Source: Phoma sp. XZ068
Lineage: Eukaryota > Ascomycota > Dothideomycetes > Pleosporales > Didymellaceae
Direction: 5' to 3'
Assembly (NCBI GenBank): GCA_004835665.1
Contig: RBKR01000012.1
Span: 186,001-250,000, forward strand
DNA: 64,000 nucleotides
Below the pieces are notes generated by a model. The model was given only the letters and a program-made list of their open reading frames with translations, had not been told where the DNA came from and made no database searches. This document shows positions 44,138 to 55,656 of this stretch, piece after piece. How positions within the stretch are numbered: the first letter of the stretch is position 1; each line of letters opens with the position of its first letter. Position numbers and translations under genes: made by a program.

Positions 44138-45149
44138 CTTAGGGAACGTTGCTTACTCATGTGAAGTGTGGCAAAGAAGAGAAGAGAAAGGCAGGTTGGC
44201 AGTTGTTTTGTCTCGAGAGTTCATAGAGTCGTAGTTGCTGTCTATGTTTCTCCTGGCGGAATGAGCGAAAGTGCAGATGCTGCATAAGAAGCAGTCGCTG
44301 CTTCGACTCTATGGTCCTTCCTGTACATCCCGGAATTGTAGCATCTCGCTTACAGAGGCTGCTCTGCCTAAAGAACAAACTTAAGGTATAGCTTCACGGT
44401 CTTGGGCGTTCGTAGTTGTCAAAATCCACACCTGCTATTCCATTCGACTGGGAGTATTCAGCTCAGCTATTTGGACGGGCCACAGGCTGGGAATAACATG
44501 CATATGTTGCTATAGCATCATATTTCCTAAAAGTAGAAAATCTCTCGTAATGGGAGTGCCTGCACAAAGAGATGAGATGCACGAGAGACACCCATTGCCT
44601 GCACAAGTTCATCCAAGAACATCCAATGGCATTATGGTAGACTGACTGGAGTTTCTATTTTCCGAGTTGCGAAGCAGCATCCAGGCAGTGGTAAGCAAAT
44701 ATTTTCCTTCTGCCGGTGCTCCATCCCCGTTTTCTTCGCAATGAAGAGAAGCTTTTCTAGGTCAGTAGTGCAGTCAATATGCAATCCGCTTGAAGTGAAA
44801 GAGCGCGAACATTCACAACGAGAAGGAGCTACAAATGCCCGGAAGTAATTGCTGTCTGGTGTTTTACTTACCCATAGCAATCGCTAACAACTGACTTGAC
44901 ATTTCGCACCTGCCCAACCAGCTGACCAGGCAGCTAGCGTCTCTCACCTCACCATCCTGCCTCCACCTCACCTCCCTCGTCTCAGAGAAAGCCTCACTTT
45001 ACATCATCCCAACCAGAACTCCACCTCAAAGCCTCTCACCACGACGCAAACTCTCCACCCCACACAACTCTACCACATCACCACCCAAACCCAAGGTATC
45101 CACCCCTCCCCCATCCCCTCACAAACCGCCCAACTAACCCCCCAGAAAA
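44138..45149. other. intergenic, with probable 5' UTR intron at its right end
   Basis: No gene supported. From about 44900 the plus strand is C/T-rich, like a fungal promoter and leader. A probable intron at 45096-45145 (GTATCC...CCCCAG) ends a few bases before ATG 45150. Confidence 0.45.
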
Positions 45150-45821
45150 ATGTGCCAATACTGGAAAAAACTGCACATCTGCACACACCTCTCCGACCGG
45201 CCTTACATCGCCATGTGCCGCCCCGGCTACCTAACCAACACCGTCTGCCCAGACATAAGCGAATCCCCTTCCCCCCGACCCTCGCACTTCCCCTGCTGGA
45301 CATGCATCAGAAGCGCTGCGCGTACGGAAGCCCTAGAGAAGAGCGCTGCGGAGGCGCGACTCAGTGCTGAGACTGCGCGGGATGTGAAGAGTAGACTCGA
45401 AGTGGAGAAGAGGAGTAGGGAGGAGAGGGTTAGACGGGAGGCGAGGGAGAAGGCTGAGCGGGAGAGGGCGGTGGAGGAGAAGATTAGAGTTGAGAGGGAG
45501 AGGGAGGTGGAGCGCGTGAAGAGGGAGGGTGGGGCGTGGGTTCTTGCTGAGGCGGGGAGTGGGAAGAAGAAGAAGGGGAGGGGTGGTGGTGGTAGTCCTG
45601 CGAGTCCAGTTGGTGGGTTGGCGACAATGGGTGTGGTGAGGAAGGATGCGTGGAAGGAGAATGGACAGGCGGCTTGGAAGGGGAGTGAGAAGGGAGTTGA
45701 GTCGAGTGGTAGGGCTGGGACGTGGGGCCCGAAGAAGATCCTGAGTAGGAAGGAGGGCGCTGCTGGTGTTCTGGGGAACCGCACTGATGGTCCAGCCGAC
45801 ATGAACAGCGTGAAGCAGTGA
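45150..45821 (+). CDS. Cys-rich N-terminus plus charged coiled coil, unknown function
   Basis: Single exon, 223 residues. Residues 1-52 hold MCQYWKKLHICTHLSDRP, MCRPG, NTVCPD and PCWTC. The Cys/His spacing resembles a small metal-binding module found in many fungal hypothetical proteins, from memory. Residues 58-127 are almost wholly Glu, Arg, Lys and Ala and should form a long coiled coil. The rest is Gly/Ser-rich and basic. No enzyme motif. The dense antisense open frames over the coiled coil come from its biased codon use and are not genes. Confidence 0.65.
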   Translation: MCQYWKKLHICTHLSDRPYIAMCRPGYLTNTVCPDISESPSPRPSHFPCWTCIRSAARTEALEKSAAEARLSAETARDVKSRLEVEKRSREERVRREAREKAERERAVEEKIRVEREREVERVKREGGAWVLAEAGSGKKKKGRGGGGSPASPVGGLATMGVVRKDAWKENGQAAWKGSEKGVESSGRAGTWGPKKILSRKEGAAGVLGNRTDGPADMNSVKQ

Positions 45822-46280
45822 GGACTGGCGATGAAAGGAACACGGGGAATGGGTACTTGTACGGATACATCTTAAGGACTGTATATGTGCAGCAAGGCAG
45901 GGCCTCCTCGAGGCAGTTACAGCACAGGCGGACTCATCAAGTGAACAAAGAACGAAAAATAATCCAACAGCATTGATTATGCTATTCTGCTTGCATGTCA
46001 GCAATGCTCATTCTGATAAACTATCAAGGGTATATCCATGCCTGTGCCCAGCCTACAACACCCCAAACCAAAGCTCACACAGGGCAGCACTAAGCTCACA
46101 TGTCCAGCACTCTCAGACTTACGCTCACACATCCAGCACTCTCACAGCCACACCCATCCCCAACTGAAACATCCTCACCGCCGAGCCCCAGACGAGAAAC
46201 TGCGAGAGCCAACCCCCCTCCTCCAAGATAAAGATACACAAGAACACCGCTCTCACACCGACCCACAGCACGCGAGCACA
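45822..46280. other. intergenic between convergent genes
   Basis: No gene supported. The convergent ends of the coiled-coil gene and the glutaredoxin gene meet here. Confidence 0.4.
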
Positions 46281-47119
46281 CTACGCCCTCCTCCTCTTCA
46301 TATCCGGCGCCTTCACCGGCCGCGCCCCATTACGCACGACGTCCTGTACTCGCGTCCCGCCCAGCGACTTGAACGTCTCGATCAGCTTGTCTGTCTCGTC
46401 GAGCTCTTGCATGTCGTCGCCGCCGCCGATGCTCTTGCCTTGGATGAGGACGTTGGGGACTGTCCGCCGGCCGGTCATTTGTGCGAGTGTGTCTTGGAGG
46501 CGTGGGCCGAGGGGGTGCTCGTCGAGTTCGACGACATAGGGGGCGGGTGTTATTGAGTATTTCTCGAGGAGGATGTGTTTGGCGCGTTTGGAGAAGGGGC
46601 AGTAGGATTTGGAGAAGATGATGACTGGTAATGTTAGTATGAGCAGGACTACATATAGAGGTATGCTGGGCACATACTAGGGCTCTTCTTCAGGATGGCG
46701 TTGAGCTCAATCTCCACGTCGTGGTCCTCGGCCGTTTCGTGGTCCTTCAGCGCTGTCTGGTCGCGTGGCCGCCCGCCCTGTGCAGCGACGCCGGGCACGG
46801 GCGCGGCCTTGTCGCCGTCGAGCTTGACGCGGCCAGCGATGGACTTGTCCTTGCCCTCGACGGCCTTGTGGTAGACTGCGCTCTTGTCGTCGGCGGCCTT
46901 CTTAGCGGCTTCCTCGGCGGCCTTGAGGCGTTCGCCCACGCTGTCTGCGTCGCGCTGCTTGGCGGCTTCGGCGAACTCGTGCTGTTGCAGCGCTTCTTCG
47001 GTTTTGGTGTAGAAGTCTGAGGCGTGGGTCTGTGTGCCCGAGCGGGTCATGTAGAGGATTACGACGACGGTGACGAGGAAGAGGACGCCGAAGAGCCTCA
47101 TGCGGCGTTGCGACGGCAT
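46281..47119 (-). CDS. monothiol-type glutaredoxin of the secretory pathway (Grx6/7-like)
   Basis: Minus-strand exons 47119-46678 and 46624-46281 give 261 residues. MPSQRRMRLFGVLFLVTVVVILYMT is an N-terminal signal anchor. A charged helical stretch of about 100 residues follows. The glutaredoxin domain starts at IIIFSKSYCPFSKRAKHIL and has the CPFS active site, TVPNVLIQGKSIGGGDD and LDETDKLIETF. In yeast, Grx6 and Grx7 have the same design: an N-terminal membrane anchor, Cys-x-x-Ser active site and early secretory location, where they buffer glutathionylation. The intron interrupts just before the domain. A longer upstream open frame exists, but ATG 47119 directly before the anchor is the natural start. 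Confidence 0.85.
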
Positions 47120-48281
47120 GGTGAGGTTGTGATGGGTGCTTTGTGGAGGTGTGGAAGAAATGCGTTGCTTTCGTTCGATCACGCGTTGCTCGTTGTCGGT
47201 AGAGTAATCGCTGTCCGCAGAATGATAGGGGCTGGCAGTGCAGAAAAGGCCAATTCGACGGTATGCAAGGTGGTGGACAAGACGGCTGTCGGCCGGTGTC
47301 AGGCGAGCAATTGCAGGATGCGGTGTTCGTGCGGGCTGCAGAGCGCGTGTAATGGGCGTGTAATGCTGCTTAAGCCAGAGCAGCGTCGTCGCAATCAAGA
47401 ACAGTGCTCGCTGTGCGTGCGCGTGTCAAGAAGCTGCAGTGACTGCAACGGAGGGAGCCCAGAGCCTCTTCAGATGGAATGCGCGGTCTTGGCAATGAAC
47501 GCATGTACGAGGGTGACTTCTCCCGTCTCCACTTTTCCCCTGGAAACCTTGCAAGTGTTTCCTCGGGACCCTCGCGACTTGGACCTGCATGAGGCCCCTT
47601 TCCACTTTGCGCCATGTAGTTGCTATCCAGCACGTGGTTTGACGACTTCTGAGCATCTCACCGGCCTTTGCAATGTCAACAACTCCCACAGCACGAGCGA
47701 TAACTGAGCGCATCCCTTGCCGTCGCAATTACAGGCCCTCGTGGCTTGCACTACACCGGCGCTGGCTCATCTGCGGTGTCATTATCAACTCACTTTGGAC
47801 CTGCCTGACCGCGCTACTCGTTCAGCCTTGTTAGTGGGCCGAGGCGCTGTAGTAGAGCGGGACAATAGTCTGTGTGCAACTCGTGACAGCAGGTGTGCAG
47901 CCCTTGAGCGGGGTTTCATATGATGCTTACAGCCTCATATTGCAGAGGCTTGACCATCACACAATGCACATGTTCAGCAGATACCAAAATCACGGCAATC
48001 GCCACCAAACAACACACAAGCAACAAGCTCAAGCTTCCCCAGATTCCACCAGGCCTACCCCCGCATCAAGCTTTGCCGGTCCTGGATTCGCGATGGAAGG
48101 CTGGCCAACTTGGGCCTAGCACGGCTCTAACCCTATTTTGCCTTCCCTTCCGTAGCATCTCCACTTTCGGTCATCTCGAGTGAAAGGTAAGAGATAAATA
48201 CAGGTGCTCGAGGACTTCTTCATTGTCAATCAGAGCTTCCAAGCTTCAATTAGTCTCTAGTTTTACTCTATCATACCCATC
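47120..48281. other. intergenic
   Basis: Divergent promoters for the glutaredoxin and the PhyH gene. No gene supported. Confidence 0.4.
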
Positions 48282-49384
48282 ATGTCTTCTGGCCTCTCTA
48301 CTACACCCATTGCCATTGCCGTGTCTGCGGCTGAAAAGAGCAATGGCCATCTCGAGCAGCGCAACCTTGAGATTGCGACACGTGCACTAGTCCGTGATGG
48401 ACTGGTCGTACTGGAGGATATGATTGATCATGCCGTGCTCGATCGACTCAATGAGAAGATGGTGCAAGATGCCTACGAGCTGCAAGGTCGAAAGGACAGC
48501 CCGTAAGCACATCGAAGACCAATCCGAAATGCAAACTAATGACAACGCAGATACAACTACAACAAAGGCAACATCCAACAAGACCCACCCTTGACTCTAG
48601 ACTACTTCGAAGACTCCATCTACATCAGTACCTCCCCACATCCTCACCAACACACCACCCATCTAACACCGCCCAGACCCCATCGTAACCCAAGTAACAT
48701 CCACCACCCTCGGCCCCTCCCCCTCCCTCCGCTTCATCTCCGGCAACACCGCCCTCCCACCCACCGCAGACTCCCCACCAGCCTCCCAACCCACCCACAA
48801 CGACGCCGACTTCGACCACCCCTGCATCCCCTTCGCGCTAGTCATCAACGTCCCCCTCGTAACCATGACGCCCTCAAACGGCTCCACAGAAATCTGGCTC
48901 GGCACGCACAGCAGCACCACGATCGCCGACCAAGAAGGCTCTCACGGCGACCGCGCCAGCGGACGCATCAAAAAAGACTTACTTGAGAAGAGGAGGGCGG
49001 AGAGAGGACCGAGTCAGCCGGCTGTAAAGAAGGGGAGTGTGATTGTGAGGGATTTAAGGTTGTGGCATGGTGGGAAGCCGAATTTGGGGGGGGTGCCGAG
49101 GGTTATGCTTGCGATGAGTGAGTCTATTACTTATCTAATTAAATCAGTATGATTGTGTCGAGGTTGTGCTAATTGACACAGTTCACTTCGCGCCCTGGTA
49201 TAGGAATCAGATGGAAGTTGAGTTTGCGGAGGGCCTGAAGGAGAGATTGAGCATGGAGAAGACAGGGTTGGATGTCAAGGCATTGTTTAAGAGGGACGAG
49301 GATGTAATGAAGGGGTATCTGAATAGGCCGTATGGGAATGCGTATGATTTCGATCAGGTTGATAGGATTGAGGGGATTTTTTGA
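48282..49384 (+). CDS. phytanoyl-CoA dioxygenase (PhyH) family protein
   Basis: Exons 48282-48502, 48551-48627, 48677-49117 and 49182-49384 give 313 residues. The N-terminal helix region VRDGLVVLEDMID is typical of PhyH proteins. The iron site is visible as THNDADF (HxD) and LRLWHGGKPN (the second His), with PRVMLAM following. The family uses Fe(II), 2-oxoglutarate and oxygen to hydroxylate substrates; fungal members include many metabolite-tailoring enzymes. The end NRPYGNAYDFDQVDRIEGIF is undisturbed. The third exon has strong C-rich codon use, so antisense open frames there are shadows. Confidence 0.88.
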
Positions 49385-49833
49385 GATAAGCTAAGGTCAG
49401 TCATTCTGGAGTTATTGTTGCATCGGTATTTCGAGCAGCACTTGCTGATATCTAGTGTAGGTTGTGCGATTGAACGATGATTGCTCAATTAGGCCTAGTC
49501 TGACCTTTTTTCAGCTCTACCTCTTGACCACTCCACCTCACAAATTTGTAAACTAGCGGTCTACAAATAACCATTCATTCACTCCGAAAACGCACACCAT
49601 ACAACGGATGCACGAAAACCCGTCATGGTCAAGCTTTCCTTGCCCTGCGCTCATTGGCGTCCGCATCGTCTTCTCATGATCAGTCAGCCGCCATCTGCAC
49701 GTCAGCAACTTCACATCCTGCCGGTCTTGGCTACCATGGGCATCTTCAACTTCGCGATGCCCCACATCGATCGAAATTCCAAAACTCTCAATCCACTTGC
49801 TACACACCGTGGCGGACTCGTCGCTGACTGACC
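49385..49833. other. intergenic
   Basis: No gene supported; promoter space for the rhodopsin-like gene. Confidence 0.4.
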
Positions 49834-50793
49834 ATGGTGGCCACACCTTTCGCGCATGTAGCGTACGCTGTCGAGATACCGCTAATAGGACTGGCGCTCG
49901 GAGTTGTCGTACTAAGAGTGTGGTCTCGACTTACTGTGAAGCATAGAATCGCTGCTGATGATATTCTTATAATATTGGGCACGGTGAGTTACCCCTCAAC
50001 CCAAAGCTGCTATGACAATTGCTGATTGACGTCTGCAGGGCTGCGCAATCATACGAACAATCATATCATGCATCAGTGCAGATGACCTCCTTGGCTACGA
50101 CAGGAAAGGGTGAGCATTTCCCCATATTTGTCACTTCGTTGGATTGTGCTGACGCCATGTAGCCCCGACGAAGCCTACGAGGTGCTGTACTACCAGCACA
50201 TTTTCGAGCGTCGATTCGCCTACCTCTTCGCCGTGACACTGATCCGGCTCTCGATACTATCCTCGTATCTGCGCATTTTCCCGCCCACCCTACTAAGCCT
50301 ACGTCGCTGCTGCTACGCATTATTCGTGCTGACGGTTGCACTCTTCCTGGCTGTTTTGGCCGTGCTAATCGCTTCTTGCGCGGATATTTACAAGCTTTGG
50401 ACACCGAACTGGCGCACCTTCACCGGATCTCAATGTTTTAGCTCGGCCGTGTATAGCTATACCGCTGCGGTGGGCGACTGCGTGCTTGATCTCTGCATCT
50501 TCGTGCTTCCGGTGCCGTTTGTGCTGTCTCTGACTCACGTGCAGGCGCGGCAGCGGTTTACGCTTGTTGTTGTGTTTGCGCTGGGGGTTACTGTCTGCGG
50601 GGTTGCGCTCGTGCAGGTCCCGTTCATTATGCGGAGAGAGAAACAAGGGACGTATTTCGGGCCTGCGATTAATATGCTCGTTGCGATTCAAATCTCTCTT
50701 GCTATCGTTGCAGCGAGCTTGCCGGACCTGAGAGCGCTAATCAAGCGCACGATGAAGAAGAGGAAGGAGGGCAGTGAGTCTACAGATGGGTAA
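49834..50793 (+). CDS. seven-pass membrane protein, SAT4/rhodopsin-like fungal family
   Basis: Exons 49834-49983, 50039-50109 and 50163-50793 give 283 residues. Segments visible: PLIGLALGVVVLRVWSRL, ILIILGTGCAIIRTIISCI, FAVTLIRLSILSSYLRIF, ALFVLTVALFLAVLAVL, CVLDLCIFVLPVPFVLSL, TLVVVFALGVTVCGVALV and MLVAIQISLAIVAASLPDLRAL. The order, a WNRRF-like basic start, CADIYKLW and DLCIFVLPVP match the fungal integral membrane family once named after Sat4. It has no known ligand and lacks a retinal lysine in the usual place. It lies between the PhyH and GMC genes, all on the plus strand. Length is slightly short for the family. Confidence 0.82.
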
Positions 50794-51397
50794 TAGAAAT
50801 GGGAACAACAGAATTTGAAATACCAATACTCCTGAACTTGTCCACACTATGATCCCCGTCTAATTTACTACTGTGGACAACCAATGGAGCACCCAGTTTC
50901 AAGGCCCCCACGATCAACATGTTGAGGTCGGAAGGCCTCCGAGTCTGGCCCGAGTAAACTTGCTGACGCCAGCACCTCCACACCACTCCATCACTACCAC
51001 ACTTCCTCACGACCGTCATCAACACGCATGCAAAAGGACAGCTGCATAACACCGCTTGCCGCATGGCGATGCCGGTAGCCGAAGCGGCTAGGCTTCCCGC
51101 TCCGCACTCCCGGAGCTGGCCCCGGCGCGTGCGCCAGGATCCACTTGGTGCCTGATCGACTGGGTGGATCGGCAGCGGGGAGCGCGTGGAGGGGTAGCTT
51201 CGTGGGAGTGCGCGTGTGAGGCTGCTTAGTTGCTGATGGTGTCGGATAAGGAGGTGCATGTGTGGAATTTTACCGCGGGGCTGTGAGTATATATAGCCGC
51301 GCGCCATGCAATGCCATTGACAACACAGAGCATTGTGGTTGTTAGTTACCGCTTGCTTTGACGGGTATTGATATACGGTAGTCAAGAGCTTGTTGAA
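50794..51397. promoter_or_regulatory. promoter region of the GMC gene
   Basis: No gene here. A clear TATA box (TATATATA, 51288-51295) lies about 103 bases before ATG 51398. A GC-rich stretch sits at 51080-51180. Confidence 0.55.
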
Positions 51398-53277
51398 ATG
51401 GCAGATACATTTGATTTTGTTGTCGTTGGAGGTAAATCCCATCCCATCCCTTTATCTTTCACTGTCTATCATGCTCCCACTCCCCTCTATAGCCCTAAAC
51501 TAATCCCTCTCAGCGGGCACATCCGGCTGCCTCCTCGCCCACCACCTCGCGACTTCCCCCGCCGCACCCTCCACCCTCGTCCTCGAAGCCGGCGCCCACC
51601 CCACCGGCACATTCCTCACCGCGCCCGCCCACCGCTACCACGCGGCCCTCTTCCGCCCAGACCTGGACCACGGCTACGTCTCCGAGCCCGAGCCCGCCCT
51701 CAACGCGCGCACAATCGCGTACACGCGCGGCAAAGGGCTGGGCGGCTCGTCGATCCTGAATTTCGGCGTGTATCTCAAGGGCGCGGCAGCGGACTACGAT
51801 GAGTGGGCCGAGCGCGTGGGTGATGCTGCGTGGCGCTGGGATACGGTGAAGGAGGACTACGCGGCGATAGAAACCTACGACTTCGCTGGCGCGGATGGGT
51901 ATTCTGGACTCGCTAAACCGCAGCCCGGCGCGCACGGGACGCAGGGCAAGGTTAAGGTCGGACTGCCGCCGGTGCTGGAGAAGGGTGTGCCAGAGACGAT
52001 GAAGGCGTTGGTTGATGCGGGCGAGGATGTTAATCTCGACCCGAATTCTGGGGATCCGCTGGGTGTGAGCGTGTTCCCGTATAGTTATAGTAAGGATGGG
52101 AGGAGTTCGAGTGCGGTTGCGCATTTGAGGGATGCGGGGAGTAATTTGAAGGTGTGGACGGATGCGACTGTGACGAAGTTGTTGTGGAGTGAGGGCGGGG
52201 AGAAGGTTGTTGGTGTTGAGTTGGGGGATGGGCGGAAAGGTAGGTTGATTTGCAAGTGTTGCTGGTTGATTGACTGACACTTCTACAGCGTATGCCACGA
52301 AGGAGGTAATTCTTTGCGCAGGCGCTATCGATTCACCGCGGCTATTGCTGCTCAATGGTATTGGTCCTAAGTTCGAGCTGGAGAGTGTGGGGGTCGAAGT
52401 TAAGAAAGATCTACATGGCGTAGGAAAGCATCTACAGGACCACGTACTAGCATTCATGAGCGTGGAAGTCGACGGCGCCATGAACGACCGATGGGCTTTC
52501 GAGTCTGATGAGAATCAGATGAACGACGCCGCTGCTCTCTGGGAGAAGGACAAGACAGGCCCTCTCGCACTGCAGCAGTCGTGTCTCTGGGGCGGATTCC
52601 TGAAGCACCCCGACCTCACCTCTTTCCCAGAGTACACCGCGCTTCCAGCGGCTACGCAGCAATTCCTCGCCAAGGATACCGTGCCGACGTACGAGTTCAT
52701 CAACAACTCACTCGCATGGCCGCCAGGTGTCCAGGTTGAGAAGGGCAATACCTACATGACCTTCATTGCGTTCTTGATGAATCCTCAGAGCGAGGGGTCG
52801 ATTACGCTACGATCGTCAGATCCAAACGCTAAGCCTATCATCAACCTCAACTTCCTCACACATCCCTACGATGCACGCGTCATGCGCGAGGCAGTTCGCT
52901 CGGTCTGGACGAAGATAACAGAGAACGAGGTGCTGAAGGCGTCTATCAAGCGGACGCTCTGCGGGCCAGCCAGTCTGTCTGACGCAGACGTCGATGCATT
53001 TGTTCGCGACAATGCGAGCACAGTATGGCACGCCAACGGCTCAGTGATGATGGGCAAGGCAGGTGAACAGGGTGCTTGTGTGGATAAGAACTATAAGGTG
53101 TTTGGTGTGGAGGGATTGAGGGTTGCCGACTTGAGCGTCTGCCCGCTGTCGACGAACAACCACACACAGCCCACAGCGTACCTGGTCGGGTACAAAGCCG
53201 CACAGAGACTCATCGAAGAGTATGGACTTGGAACAGCAGGGCGAGCGAAGGACAGCAGTTTCCTGGCCAAGATGTAG
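51398..53277 (+). CDS. GMC-family FAD oxidoreductase
   Basis: Exons 51398-51431, 51514-52239 and 52289-53277 give 582 residues. FAD is bound by FDFVVVGGAGTSGCLLA (built across intron 1), with LVLEAG after it. TRGKGLGGSSILNFGVY is GMC signature 1 and GAIDSPRLLLLNGIGP is signature 2. The active-site pair is in STVWHANGSVMMG and NNHTQPTAYLVG, and both catalytic-site residues (His and His) are kept. There is no signal peptide, so this is probably an intracellular dehydrogenase or oxidase of the aryl-alcohol/choline type rather than a secreted glucose oxidase. The exact substrate is unknown. Codon use in exon 2 is GC-rich. A TATA box stands upstream. Confidence 0.9.
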
Positions 53278-54038
53278 GTATACAAAGATAGTGCAACACA
53301 CTAGAGATGCAAGGCTGACGTGGGTGCGCAACAGTGACTCGGTCCTGAACTAGCCACTGCACGAGGATGACGCAGGACACATTTAGTCAGGTACGAGCAC
53401 GCTTGCAGCCGGATCAGGGCTGTTGCCGAATCAATTATTGACAGCGGGTTGTTGCATGGGTGACGATGGTGAGGTTGAACACGAGCGGTGGCTGGTCGCG
53501 TTGCTGGGTGACAATGGCGCTCGGGCCACATGTATACACTGTGAGCTCATCGCACCCAGCATTAGAGCTCGCGCAGAATCTATTCTCAAACATTTGAACA
53601 ACTGCATTGACAGGTGCAAAAATAATTACTCCACGATCAGTACAGCTATTCGCGGCTACGGTTTCAAGGTCCGAGTACAGCGCATCTGGTTGGTTACACG
53701 TCAGGCAGTCCCAGCCTCCCCAACCACCCTCCGGGCAGCGTGTCCCAGCCCCGAGCAAATCTAAGTGCCCTATTTCCTCCCTTGCACGACGTCAACCCTT
53801 CTTTCCACGTTACCCACTCGTTCTTTGTTTGTTGCATTCTTGAGAACAACAATCGCTGACGAGATTCCATTCATCGAAGAATAGAAGCCCACGAGGTTCC
53901 ATTCGCTATCACCTGCAGCTACGCTAAGATAGCAACCCCGCTTCGTATTACCACTACATCGACGTACTCACCGCGCAAGCGTTCCTGGACAATCAACAAA
54001 GATTTAAGAAGGTCCTCTCTGGACTCACTCAGCCCACA
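53278..54038. other. intergenic
   Basis: No gene supported. The leader of the next gene (about 53830-54038) is C/A-rich. Confidence 0.4.
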
Positions 54039-55169
54039 ATGGGGCTCTTCAAGGCTCTCGCCCTTCTGGCGCTGACATCCACTGCCTTTGCTAAGCCATA
54101 CCCCGTCCACGATGAGGAGCTTATGCAACTTCACAACGCAACGCAAATCGACAAGCGCGCTGCCTGCGACGGCGTGAGCTGCGGCTGGGACAACTGGCTG
54201 TGCTGTCCCTCAGGTTCGACTTGCATCACCGACGCCAGCAATCAAGCACAGTGCGGGCCTGCAGGCGCCCAAGCTACGGGCGGTGGATGGGTGTACTACA
54301 CATCCACCTGGGTTGAGACCGTTGGCGCTGTGACCAAGACGAGCGTGGGCTCTTCCTACGTTGGACCGACAGGCGCCACCTGCGGTAACAGCCAGAGCCC
54401 GTGTGGAAGCGTATGCTGCGATGCCGGACTGTACTGCAAATCCCCCGACTCTGGTACCTGCGCCCTGATCGCCGGTGGCTCATCCGGTGGTATTGCGCCC
54501 ACTGCGTCTGTGTCTGCACCGGTCCGACCCACCTCCTCCACACTGGTGATCATCACCTACACCGGCACACCCACCGCAACAGTGCCCTTCCAAACCCCCA
54601 TCCCCACCGGCGCCAACGGCTCTCTGACCCCTACAGAAGCCTCCTCTGGCCTCTCCGGCGGCGCAATCGCTGGAATTGTCATCGGTGTCCTCCTCGGCAT
54701 CTTGCTGCTCCTTCTCCTCTGCCTCTTCTGCTGCGCCCGCGCCCTGTTCGACACACTCCTCGGCATCCTAGGTCTCGGCGGCAAGAAGCGCAAGCACACC
54801 CACGAAGAGACCACCTACATCGAGGACCACCACCACTCCGGCGGCGCCGCAGCAGGAGGCCGGTGGTACGGCCAGGGCCGACCCAGCCGCCCGACGAGCG
54901 AGAAGAAGCACGGCATCGGGAAGGGAATGGGTATGGCAGCCGCACTGGGCGGATTGGCGCTCGCATTGGGCCTGAAGAGGAAGCACGATAGACGAGACGA
55001 TAAGAGCACGACTGTGAGCGGATCGTCGTACTATTACAGTGACTACACTAGTTCAAGTAAGTCTTCACACCCTTCCTTCTCTAAATAAAATAGATGCTAA
55101 CAACACCCAGGCAGCGCAAGCTCATCAGACCGCCACACACGACACACAAGGCACTCGAGCAGGCGGTAA
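54039..55169 (+). CDS. Cys-rich single-pass surface protein, possible wall sensor
   Basis: Exons 54039-55056 and 55111-55169 give 358 residues. Signal peptide MGLFKALALLALTSTAFA, then an ectodomain with a Cys-rich part (CDGVSCGWDNWLCCPSGSTC, CGSVCCDAGLYC) and a Ser/Thr-rich part. The membrane segment is AIAGIVIGVLLGILLLLLLCL (about 210-230), followed by a basic cytoplasmic tail with Gly-rich, His-rich and Lys-rich parts. The last exon adds a Ser/Arg/His-rich end. The overall plan recalls Wsc/Mid2-like wall sensors, but I see no true WSC domain, so this is a structural analogy only. Intron 54 bp with GTAAGT. Confidence 0.7.
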
Positions 55170-55656
55170 TCCTTCCACCAAGGCTGAACCGAGATGAATC
55201 TTGTACAAACTCTCCTCTTCCAACGACTTTATGTCGCACATTTTCTCTTTTACGGGCGGTTAATTTCCTTTCATTGCATTGCGCAGCGCCCACGGGGCTG
55301 CTTTGGCGTTGGGCGCGGGTTTAGGTTACGATTCATGAGACGAAGACGGTGACGAAGAGAAGTCGATGTCGATGTCGATGCCGAAGACGAGATGAAGATG
55401 AGATGTGGTAATGATATGGCAGATACCAAGTGACGAAAAACGAAGTGTTTACGAAGACGGCGGTATGACATGGGACATGGATAGCAGCAACGCACTGTAT
55501 ATGATCACGATGGCCGGTGTGCTATGAATATGAATTCGAAACTTTTTGTTCACATGTGCTTCCCTGATGCTTGCTGTGCTTTCCTCTAAGTACAGTGCGA
55601 ATATTAAATAAGATATAGATGGCACGCTATAACGACAAATCCTGGTACTTCTTTGC
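55170..55656. other. intergenic between convergent genes
   Basis: No gene supported. A short run of GTCGAT hexamers lies near 55361-55385. Confidence 0.4.

Noticed and set aside
45227..46004. Three large minus-strand open frames
   Set aside because: They mirror the Glu/Arg/Lys-rich coding strand of the coiled-coil gene and have low-complexity Ser/Pro/Leu composition.
48591..48986. A plus-strand frame rich in Pro, His and Arg
   Set aside because: It is a shifted reading of exons 2-3 of the PhyH gene, which has a coherent family reading in the other frame.
51510..52481. A 323-codon minus-strand open frame
   Set aside because: It is antisense to GC-rich exons of the GMC gene and crosses one of its introns; its composition is biased.
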